The position numbers were made by a program, and so were the translations under genes. The notes below the pieces were generated by a model, which did not search any database, was not told where the DNA came from, and saw only the letters and a list, made by a program, of their open reading frames with translations. From positions 1-12,114 of the forward strand of contig JASLBU010000282.1 in assembly GCA_030146365.1 (NCBI GenBank): DNA of 12,114 bases, given 5' to 3'. This DNA comes from Candidatus Limnocylindria bacterium. GTDB taxonomy: Bacteria > Chloroflexota > Limnocylindria > QHBO01. Below, piece after piece: positions 6,632 to 12,114 of the stretch (position 1 is the first letter of the stretch; each line of letters opens with the position of its first letter).

Positions 6632-7903
6632 ATGCGACGCTCGACACTGCCCCTGGTAGTGGCAATGGCCGGCCTCTTCGGCCTGCTCTTGGCCGCGCCG
6701 GCAGGCGCTGCCACCACCGGCACCGTATGCGGCCAGGTGACCGCATTCGCCGCCCCCACCGCCGTAGCCGACGGCGGCATCACGATCGACGGCACAGCCG
6801 AAATCATCGACAGCACCGCACTCGCCGCGATCTCCGCCACGACGTTGACCGTCCTGAACACGGTGGCCGCCGCTGACGCGACCACGTGCGTGGACATCAC
6901 CGCCAACGGTGAGGGCGAGATCGTCGACATCGAGATTGCCGCCCAGGCCGAGATCTGCGGCGCCGTCACGGCCGATACGGTGCTCGACGTCTACACCGTC
7001 GCCGGCGTCACGGTCCCCGCTGCGCTGATCAGTGCCGACGCGGACCTCGCCGCGCTCCTGAACGCGGCTGCGGTGGCCGGCGCCACGGTCTGTCTGGACG
7101 TGACGATCGACGGCACCACCGGGCTGTTCACCAGCGTTGCGCTCGACGCCACGATCGACCTGTGCGGCGATGCGACTTTGGATGCGGACAGCGTCACCAT
7201 CGGTGGCGTGGACGTGCCGCTGGCACTGCTGGATGCCGAAGCCCAGGCCGCGCTGGCGGTCGCGATCGCCGCGGGCGCCGATGTCTGCCTCAGCGTCGTC
7301 GTCGACAACACCGACCTCGTGCAGGCCAACCTCACTGCGAACGTGGACCTGTGCGGTGAGGTCACCCTGGATGCCAACGGCGACGTGGTCGTCGATGGCG
7401 TCGTCATCCCCGATGCCCTGCTGAACGCGAACGCCGCGGCACTCCTCGAGCTCGCTGCCGAAGCCGATGGCACGGCCTGCGCGTCGGTCGACGTCTCGAG
7501 CACCGGTGGGGACACCACCGTGGGCGTCACGGTGACGATCGAGGTCTGCGCCGAAGTGACCGCCGTCACCGATGACAGCGTCACCATCGGCGGCATCACC
7601 TTCGTGTTCGCCGGGGCAGCCGCTGCCGGCCTGGAGGTCGGTGACGACGTCTGCGTCGCCGCCACCACCTCGCCGACCGGCAACCCGATCATCACCGATG
7701 TCGACGTCGACGAGGGCCAGGGCCCGGCCGCGCCGGCGTCGCCCTCGGCACCTGTGGCCGGTGGCGGGGGCATGCTCCCGGACACGGCCGCCGTGCAGGC
7801 ATCCGAGACGACGACGAGCATCGGCGCGATGCTGCTGATCGTGGTCGCCGCGGTGGCCGCGGCGATGGTCGCCGTCCGCAGCATGGGCCACGCGCGGGGC
7901 TGA
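6632..7903 (+). CDS. Secreted, probably wall-anchored protein with five two-Cys repeats
   Basis: The 423-residue product has a signal peptide: MRRS, a hydrophobic core (6-22), and likely cleavage after AGA near 25-27. It then has five degenerate beta-rich repeats and a C-terminal anchor: GGGGMLPDTA (377-386), a hydrophobic segment (397-415) and a short basic tail (RSMGHARG). LPDTA followed by a helix and positive charges looks like a sortase-type sorting signal, or at least a single membrane anchor. Ten cysteines occur as five pairs: 33/86, 109/154, 178/219, 241/283 and 306/341. Each repeat opens with a C-G/A-x-V/A-T segment and closes with a Val/Ala-Cys strand, so one disulfide per repeat is likely. 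The mature part is acidic and has almost no Lys or Arg. No enzymatic motif is seen. A structural, adhesive or ion-binding surface role is possible. It follows a long structured leader and ends in a strong terminator, so it is probably monocistronic. Confidence 0.88.
   Translation: MRRSTLPLVVAMAGLFGLLLAAPAGAATTGTVCGQVTAFAAPTAVADGGITIDGTAEIIDSTALAAISATTLTVLNTVAAADATTCVDITANGEGEIVDIEIAAQAEICGAVTADTVLDVYTVAGVTVPAALISADADLAALLNAAAVAGATVCLDVTIDGTTGLFTSVALDATIDLCGDATLDADSVTIGGVDVPLALLDAEAQAALAVAIAAGADVCLSVVVDNTDLVQANLTANVDLCGEVTLDANGDVVVDGVVIPDALLNANAAALLELAAEADGTACASVDVSSTGGDTTVGVTVTIEVCAEVTAVTDDSVTIGGITFVFAGAAAAGLEVGDDVCVAATTSPTGNPIITDVDVDEGQGPAAPASPSAPVAGGGGMLPDTAAVQASETTTSIGAMLLIVVAAVAAAMVAVRSMGHARG
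6728..7705 (+). repeat. Five tandem protein repeats within the surface protein
   Basis: Repeat units begin at the cysteine codons at 6728, 6956, 7163, 7352 and 7547. They are about 76, 69, 63, 65 and 53 residues long. The shared plan is C-G-x-V/A-T, a D-x-V-T-I-G-G-V-x-V-P strand pair, an Ala/Leu helix, then V-C-L-x-V. A 17-nt DNA stretch, GACAGCGTCACCATCGG, occurs in both repeat 3 (about 7188) and repeat 5 (about 7574). Most other positions have diverged. Confidence 0.75.
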
Positions 7904-7927
7904 TCCCGCTACGCTCCAGCGACCTCG

Positions 7928-7964
7928 AGAGCGGTCGGGCCCAACGGCCCGGCCGCTCTTCTTC
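7928..7964 (+). terminator. Rho-independent terminator of the surface-protein gene
   Basis: A 14-bp stem (7928-7941 with 7946-7959, one G-U wobble at 7935) closes on a CAAC loop and is followed by TTCTTC. This is the best terminator in the window. The leftward PAC2 gene ends 4 nt beyond, at 7968. The stem can form in that transcript too, but without a U-tract, so its effect there may be weaker. Confidence 0.85.
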
Positions 7965-7967
7965 GTG

Positions 7968-8843
7968 TCAGTGGATGCGCGAGCCTCCGCCGCCCTGGCC
8001 GGATTCCCCCTCGTCGGAGCCTTCGCGCAGGAACCGCTCGATGTCCGCGATCAGCTCGTCGCCCTCCGGGAGCCGCGACTCGTCGGCGAGCGCCTCGAGG
8101 CGCGCCACGTATGCCTTGGTGTCGTCGTCCGACGCGCTGGCCGCGTCGAGCATCGTTCGCCGCTCCAGGGCACGGGTCGCCAGCTGGCCGATCGGCAGCT
8201 CGACTCCGAGGTATCGGCCCAGCGAGGTGAGAAGGGCGATCGACGCGGTGGGGTACGTCGCGCTCACGTAGTGCGGCACCTGCGCGAAGAGGCCGATGGC
8301 CGGGATCCCGCCCGCCGCGGCGGCGTGCTCGAACACCGACAGGGCGGCCGACGGGACGCGGAGCAGGCCGTCAGGGCCCTGCCGGATCCCCGACGGCAGC
8401 AGACCCGGCGTGGATGCCGTCGCGAGGATGGGGACAGGGCGTGTGTGGGGCACGGCTGCCGGAATGGCGCCCAGGCTTGCCCAGCTCGCCACGCCCAGGC
8501 GGCCGGCGAGGGCGACGACCTCGGATGCCAGCTCCCGCCACCGGTAGTCCGGCTCGGGCCCGCTGAGGATCAGGAGCTCACGCTCCTCGATGGTGCGGGC
8601 GACGAGCGTGAGGCTCGGCCACTCGATGGTGAGCGGCCGGCCGTCGAGGATGTCGAGCACCGGCCGTCGGGCCCGGTAGTCGTAGATCGCATCCGCATCG
8701 AACGTGGCGATCAGGCGGCCGCCTTCCGAAAGCTGTGCGGCGGCCGTCGTGCCGGCGCTGCCCGCGTCCACCCAACCCTCCAGCGCGGCCACGAGCACGG
8801 GCGCCTCGTAGCCGGGTTCCTCGTCGATGCGATACAGCGCCAT
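7968..8843 (-). CDS. PAC2-family (proteasome assembly chaperone-like) protein
   Basis: The 291-residue product carries the conserved pattern of the bacterial PAC2 family: LEGWVDAGSAGT (21-32), FDADAIYDYRARRP (48-61), LILSGPEPDYRW (91-102), PHTRPVP (132-138) and VPHYVSATYP (189-198). The C-terminal 55 residues are helical and charged and end in a Gly-rich tail. Archaeal and eukaryotic relatives help assemble proteasomes. Bacterial members have no settled function, and nothing else in this window belongs to a proteasome. There is no signal peptide, so it is cytoplasmic. The ATG at 8843 has no Shine-Dalgarno sequence. TATCCT lies 6 nt upstream, as expected for a leaderless mRNA. It is divergent from the gene at 8914 with only 70 nt between starts. 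The family call is secure. Confidence 0.9.
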   Translation of the reverse strand: MALYRIDEEPGYEAPVLVAALEGWVDAGSAGTTAAAQLSEGGRLIATFDADAIYDYRARRPVLDILDGRPLTIEWPSLTLVARTIEERELLILSGPEPDYRWRELASEVVALAGRLGVASWASLGAIPAAVPHTRPVPILATASTPGLLPSGIRQGPDGLLRVPSAALSVFEHAAAAGGIPAIGLFAQVPHYVSATYPTASIALLTSLGRYLGVELPIGQLATRALERRTMLDAASASDDDTKAYVARLEALADESRLPEGDELIADIERFLREGSDEGESGQGGGGSRIH

Positions 8844-8849
8844 CGGTCA

Positions 8850-8855
8850 AGGATA
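8850..8855 (-). promoter_or_regulatory. -10 element candidate for the PAC2 gene (leaderless type)
   Basis: On the minus strand TATCCT (8855-8850) is followed by 6 nt and then the ATG at 8843. This places the transcript start at the start codon. No -35 match was found at normal spacing. Confidence 0.4.
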
Positions 8856-8901
8856 CGTGCACGGCACCGGGTCGGCGCGACGGATGGATTGCCGGCGCCG
8901 C

Positions 8902-8907
8902 TATCGT
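8902..8907 (+). promoter_or_regulatory. -10 element candidate for the 8914 gene (leaderless type)
   Basis: TATCGT is followed by 6 nt and the ATG at 8914, with no Shine-Dalgarno sequence. The arrangement mirrors that of the divergent PAC2 gene. The two promoters share about 50 nt, so their upstream regions must overlap. Confidence 0.4.
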
Positions 8908-8913
8908 TGCGGG

Positions 8914-9594
8914 ATGCCGAAGGCGAAGCGGCCGGCCGTCCCGCCGGACCCCGACAAGCTCATCCGACAGTCCGCCGGCACGTACCGCACGGCCGACGAG
9001 CGATTCGAGGTGCGCGACGGCGGGACGGGCTGGTTCCTGGTGGATGCCGAGCAGGTCAACGACTTTGGGCAGGAGCTCCTGCAGGGGCCGTTCGCCACCC
9101 TGTCCGCGGCGCGCGCCGCCATCCCGCCCGCGCGGTCGACCAAGATCACGCCCATCCGCAGAGCTCCGCCGAAGGCCGCCACGGAGCCCGCGCGCGCCGA
9201 CCGCGGCAAGAAGTCCGCGCCGGAGCCACCGGCACCGCCGCCGAGCTGGATCGACCGGCTCCGGAAGGATGAGGCGGCCGGCGTCCGGCGGCTGATCGCT
9301 CAGCTCGAGCGCGCTGGCATCGACGAGGCCGAGGATCTCGTCCGGCGCGACCGGGAGGGCATCGGTCCGGCGCTCAGCATCCGCCTGATCGAGCGCCGCC
9401 TCGCCGAGATCATGGACGACGTCCCGGAGCCCGCCCGCGGCGCCGCGCGGGAGCTGATCCGCCGCGCCGTCGAGGTGCTATCGGCCGAGGGAACGGCGAC
9501 CGGCCGGGGCATGCCGGGCTGGACGCTGGTCGAGGTCGGTCCGCACCCCGAGCCACCCAACCGGCGCATCACGATCCGGGACCTTCCCGGCTGA
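8914..9594 (+). CDS. Two-domain protein of unknown function
   Basis: The 226-residue product is not recognised. The N-terminal region (about 20-72) is a small alpha/beta module: FEV (31-33), W40-F-L, GPFATL (58-63) and a helix SAARAAI (64-70). A basic, Pro-rich linker (about 73-112) leads to a helical domain (112-192) starting SWIDRLRKDEAAGVRRLI, with RLIERRLAEIMDDV (157-170) and a following long helix. A short C-terminal strand region (WTLVEVGP, 203-210) ends the protein. There is no signal peptide or membrane segment. The start at 8914 was preferred to the open frame from 8827 because the latter adds an Arg/Cys-rich stretch that covers the divergent promoter region. The GNAT gene begins 6 nt after its stop, so the two are an operon. 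The N-terminal module resembles part of the 6039-6380 product. Confidence 0.75.
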   Translation: MPKAKRPAVPPDPDKLIRQSAGTYRTADERFEVRDGGTGWFLVDAEQVNDFGQELLQGPFATLSAARAAIPPARSTKITPIRRAPPKAATEPARADRGKKSAPEPPAPPPSWIDRLRKDEAAGVRRLIAQLERAGIDEAEDLVRRDREGIGPALSIRLIERRLAEIMDDVPEPARGAARELIRRAVEVLSAEGTATGRGMPGWTLVEVGPHPEPPNRRITIRDLPG

Positions 9595-9600
9595 CGCTCC

Positions 9601-10209
9601 ATGAGCGACGTGCGGCGGGCCACCCACGAGGATGTGCCGGCGCTCGCCGCCGTCCTGGCCCGAGCCTTCGCGCGGGATCCGTTCTTCGACTGGCTGGCCG
9701 GTGACGCCCCGGAGCGAGGGCAGCGCATGCGAGACGGCTGGTCCGGCCTGCTCCGGTTCGGGTCCGCCGCCCTGAGCGAGACATGGACGACGGATGACCT
9801 TGCCGGTGCCGCGATCTGGATCCCGCCGGGCCGTAACGCCTCCTCGGTCCTCGACTCGCTGCGACTGACGCCGGCCTTCGCTCGCATGACCACCTGGCGC
9901 CGCCTCCGCACCGCCTCTGCCGCGGTCGAGACCCTCGAGGCGCATCGGCGCCGGCACGTGCCGCGACCGCACTACTACCTCGCCGCGCTCGGCGTCGAGC
10001 CGGACCGGCAGGGCGAGGGCGTCGGCTCCGCGTTGCTTCGCCCAGTCCTCGAAGCGGCCGATGCCGCGGGGCAGGAGGCGTACCTGGAGACGGCCACCGC
10101 CCGCAACGTCCTCCTCTATGAGCGGCACGGATTCGACGTGGTCGAGGAGCTGACGCTCCCCGGGACGGACATCCACGGCTGGTTGATGCTGCGGCGGCCC
10201 GCTCGCTGA
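9601..10209 (+). CDS. GNAT-family N-acetyltransferase
   Basis: The 202-residue product has the N-terminal GNAT helix pattern (VRRATHEDVPALAAVLARAF, 4-23), a DDLAGAAIWIPPG segment (65-77) and the acetyl-CoA-binding motif HYYLAALGVEPDRQGEGVGS (124-143), with the Q-x-G-x-G pyrophosphate loop at 137-141. YLETATARNVLLYERHGF (161-178) is the usual motif B. The PHYYL-x-x-LGV form resembles a broad actinobacterial group that also includes puromycin-type acetyltransferases. The acceptor substrate cannot be told. The start follows the upstream stop by 6 nt without a Shine-Dalgarno sequence, so translation is probably coupled. It is the second gene of a two-gene operon. No obvious terminator was seen in the 113 nt before the converging helicase end. 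Confidence 0.88.
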   Translation: MSDVRRATHEDVPALAAVLARAFARDPFFDWLAGDAPERGQRMRDGWSGLLRFGSAALSETWTTDDLAGAAIWIPPGRNASSVLDSLRLTPAFARMTTWRRLRTASAAVETLEAHRRRHVPRPHYYLAALGVEPDRQGEGVGSALLRPVLEAADAAGQEAYLETATARNVLLYERHGFDVVEELTLPGTDIHGWLMLRRPAR

Positions 10210-10322
10210 GCGTGGCGGCGAGGTGCGGGACGACGACGCTCCGGCGCGCTGCCGGCTAGGCGGGGCGCTCGGTTGGGGCGATGTTGGCCCATGGCGCAGA
10301 TCCGCGACCTGCTGAGGAGCGG

Positions 10323-11987
10323 CTAGCGGTCGTGCTCGCGGCGGACGGGGAGGCGGCGCCCGCGGATGCTCGCCGCGCTGAGCGCGCGGACGATGTCGTC
10401 GGCCAGCTCCTCGGGGACCTCGACGAGCGCGAAGCGATCGCCGATCTCGATCGCACCGATCGCGTTCCCGCCGATGCGGGCCTCGTTGGTGATCGCGCCC
10501 ACGATGTCCGCGGGACGGATCCCCAGCTGCCGCCCACCGCCGATGTAGAGCCGCGCGGCCCCCTGCCCGCTCCCGCGAAAGGGACGGCCCGGACGCCCAG
10601 GGCCGGGTCGCGGGCCTCGGCCCGCCGGCGCCGTCGGGCGCAGCGTCGCCTCCGGAACCTCGACTTCCTCGCGATCCGCGCCGGTGGCGGCATCAGCGAC
10701 CGCGGCCGCGGCCAGTGCGACGTCATACAGGTCGTACTCGTCGGCCAGTGGCTCGATCACGCCACGGTATCGGTCCAGGTCATCTCGCAGCAGGGCTTCC
10801 TGGAGGGACGAGCCGAGCAGCTCCAGCCGCCGTGCGCGGAGGTCGGCCACCGTCGGCAGGCGCGCGATCTCGATGGGCCGCTTCATCTGGCGTTCGATGT
10901 TGCGGAGCAGCCGCTGCTCCCGAGGCTCGACGAGCGTGACGGCGACTCCCTTGCGCCCCGCGCGGCCGGTGCGGCCGATGCGGTGAAGGTAAGCGTCCGG
11001 GTCGGACGGGACGTCGTAGTTCACGACGTGCGACACCTGTTCGATGTCGAGGCCGCGGGCCGCGACGTCAGTCGCCACCAGGACCTGGATGGCCCCGTCG
11101 CGGAAGCGGGACATCACCCGGTCGCGCTGCTCCTGGATCAGCCCGCCATGCAGCGCGGCGGTGTCGTACCCCCGGCCGGCGAGGGCCTCGGACAGCTCGT
11201 CGACCTCCAGGCGCGTGCGAGCGAACACCAGGACGGAGGTCGGCGCCTCCACGTCGAGCACCCTCGTGAGCGCGGCCAGCTTGTGCGCCCGTTGCACCAC
11301 GTAGGCGACCTGCCGGACGAGCGGCCGGCCTTCGTCGGTCGGCGAGTCGCGGACGACGTAGACGCGGACGGCGTCCCGCAGGTGGCGGGCCGCGATCTTC
11401 GCGATGCCCGGTGAGATCGTCGCGGAGAAGAGCGCCGTCTGGCGATCGGCCGGCGCCGCCGCGAGGATCACCTCGAGGTCGTCGGCGAAGCCCATGTCGA
11501 GCATCTCGTCCGCCTCGTCCAGGACCACGAGCCCGACCCGGTGGAGGCGCAGGGAGCCCCGCTTCAGGTGGTCGACCGCCCGGCCCGGCGTCGCAACCAC
11601 GACATCGACGCCGCGCTGGAGGCGCCCGAGCTGCTGCCCGATCGCCTGCCCGCCGTACACCGGCAGCACGCTCGTCTCCAGCCCGCGCCCGTAGCGGTGC
11701 ACCGCCTGGCCGACCTGCATCGCCAGCTCACGCGTCGGCACCAGGATGAGCACCGACGGCGCACCGTCATCGGTGCGGCGCAGGCCCTGGAGCAGCGGCA
11801 GCGCGAAGGCCGCCGTCTTGCCGGTGCCGGTCGGCGCCTCCGCGAGCACGTCCCTTCCGGCGAGGAGCGGCGGGATCGCCTCGCGCTGGATCGGAGTGGG
11901 TTCTTCGTAGCCAAGCTCGGCCAGGGACGCCAGCAGCTCGGCTCTGAGCCCGAGGTCGCTGAATGCGCCGCCCGCTTCGTCCGTCAT
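10323..11987 (-). CDS. deaD: DEAD-box RNA helicase with C-terminal DbpA-type RNA-binding domain
   Basis: The 554-residue product has the full helicase core: F9 and Q34 of the Q motif, APTGTGKT (51-58), PTREL (84-88), GG (112-113), TPGR (133-136), DEAD (157-160), SAT (188-190), VFART (254-258), ARGLDIE (310-316) and HRIGRTGR (335-342). Residues 375-450 are a DeaD/CsdA-like extension, then a Gly/Arg/Pro linker (454-476). Residues about 478-548 (ARLYIGGGRQLGIRPADIVG onward) are a DbpA-type RRM-like domain, which targets structured RNA such as 23S rRNA. The likely role is ATP-driven unwinding in ribosome assembly or cold adaptation. The usual Gln before the Walker A Thr is Pro52, a variation also seen in DeaD relatives. 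The ATG at 11987 lacks a Shine-Dalgarno sequence and sits 7 nt after GATACT, suggesting a leaderless mRNA. The symbol is assigned by family, not proven orthology. Confidence 0.92.
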   Translation of the reverse strand: MTDEAGGAFSDLGLRAELLASLAELGYEEPTPIQREAIPPLLAGRDVLAEAPTGTGKTAAFALPLLQGLRRTDDGAPSVLILVPTRELAMQVGQAVHRYGRGLETSVLPVYGGQAIGQQLGRLQRGVDVVVATPGRAVDHLKRGSLRLHRVGLVVLDEADEMLDMGFADDLEVILAAAPADRQTALFSATISPGIAKIAARHLRDAVRVYVVRDSPTDEGRPLVRQVAYVVQRAHKLAALTRVLDVEAPTSVLVFARTRLEVDELSEALAGRGYDTAALHGGLIQEQRDRVMSRFRDGAIQVLVATDVAARGLDIEQVSHVVNYDVPSDPDAYLHRIGRTGRAGRKGVAVTLVEPREQRLLRNIERQMKRPIEIARLPTVADLRARRLELLGSSLQEALLRDDLDRYRGVIEPLADEYDLYDVALAAAAVADAATGADREEVEVPEATLRPTAPAGRGPRPGPGRPGRPFRGSGQGAARLYIGGGRQLGIRPADIVGAITNEARIGGNAIGAIEIGDRFALVEVPEELADDIVRALSAASIRGRRLPVRREHDR

Positions 11988-11994
11988 GGCCAGC

Positions 11995-12000
11995 AGTATC
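11995..12000 (-). promoter_or_regulatory. -10 element candidate for the DeaD-like helicase
   Basis: On the minus strand GATACT (12000-11995) is followed by 7 nt and the ATG at 11987. No Shine-Dalgarno sequence can fit in that gap. The gene to the right starts at 12043, so the divergent promoter region is only 55 nt. Confidence 0.4.
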
Positions 12001-12030
12001 GGCGACGGGCGGCTGCCGTGCCGGATGCCC

Positions 12031-12036
12031 GAGAAT
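12031..12036 (+). promoter_or_regulatory. -10 element candidate for the gene cut at the right edge
   Basis: GAGAAT is followed by 6 nt and the ATG at 12043. The match to TANNNT is partial (A at position 2, T at position 6). The call is helped mainly by the same spacing at the other leaderless-type starts in the window. Confidence 0.3.
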
Positions 12037-12042
12037 GCGCCG

Positions 12043-12114
12043 ATGGAATCCCCCGCTCCGGCCGCGGACCGGCTCTCGGCGCTGCTGCTGGACGCGGCGG
12101 CAGGCCGGTTCCCA
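12043..12114 (+). CDS. Start of an unidentified protein (truncated by window end)
   Basis: An ATG at 12043 opens a frame of 24 codons that runs off the window. The visible residues (MESPAPAADRLSALLLDAAA and four more) are Ala-rich, with a likely helix from residue 8. They do not identify a family. The start has no Shine-Dalgarno sequence. It is divergent from the DeaD-like helicase. Confidence 0.5.
   Translation, partial: MESPAPAADRLSALLLDAAAGRFP

Noticed and set aside
6377..7891. 504-codon minus-strand open frame opposite the surface protein
   Set aside because: The Asp/Gly/Arg-rich repeats are the antisense image of the real repeats. The plus frame has a signal peptide, ribosome binding site, cysteine pattern and terminator.
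7965..9272. 435-codon plus-strand open frame across the PAC2 gene and the 8914 gene
   Set aside because: It overlaps two supported genes in another frame, begins inside the terminator region and has no recognisable domain.
10290..10325. Very short plus-strand frame (11 codons) near the helicase end
   Set aside because: It has no ribosome binding site and no support beyond an ATG and a stop. I see no gene in 10210-10322.

Overview
This is a GC-rich chromosomal window with housekeeping and accessory genes. It contains no phage, transposon, CRISPR or rRNA/tRNA signature. The mix of an F420-type luciferase-like oxidoreductase, a von Willebrand A (VWA) protein of about 670 residues with the size and layout of a family I know from actinobacteria, a PAC2-family protein, and a surface protein with an LPxTA-like tail points to a high-GC Gram-positive-like bacterium. 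Chloroflexota (Limnocylindria-type) or Actinomycetota fit best. The assignment is inferred from gene content, not from a marker gene.

Layout. Positions 1-4046 hold a leftward block: a GNAT acetyltransferase of the phosphinothricin-acetyltransferase type (3471-4046), then a tight three-gene operon of a VWA protein (1317-3350), an LLM-class oxidoreductase (401-1315, start codon 1 nt after the VWA stop) and a truncated single-pass membrane protein (1-387). A small rightward PRC-barrel/DUF2171-like gene (4168-4521) converges on a leftward RhlE-type DEAD-box helicase (4544-5848, TTG start with a good AGGAG). The helicase is divergent from a small protein with two tandem Cys/His motifs (6039-6380). 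A structured leader of about 250 nt (6381-6631) then precedes a secreted, probably wall-anchored protein built of five disulfide-type repeats (6632-7903), which ends in the best Rho-independent terminator of the window. A leftward PAC2 gene (7968-8843) is divergent from a rightward pair: an unrecognised two-domain protein (8914-9594) and a second GNAT enzyme (9601-10209). A leftward DEAD-box helicase with a C-terminal DbpA-type RNA-binding domain (10323-11987) is divergent from a gene cut by the window edge (12043-12114).

How the genes relate. The VWA, oxidoreductase and membrane genes look co-transcribed and partly translationally coupled. The two helicases point to RNA remodelling or ribosome assembly but are separate transcription units. 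No single pathway explains the window. Several starts (3350, 8843, 8914, 11987, 12043) lack a Shine-Dalgarno sequence and have a -10-like hexamer 6-8 nt upstream, which fits leaderless mRNAs. The least explained parts are the possible pseudoknot or switch leader with the Cys-paired repeat protein it precedes, and the tandem C-x-H-G/C-x-x-C protein, whose C-terminal module resembles the N-terminal module of the 8914-9594 product.
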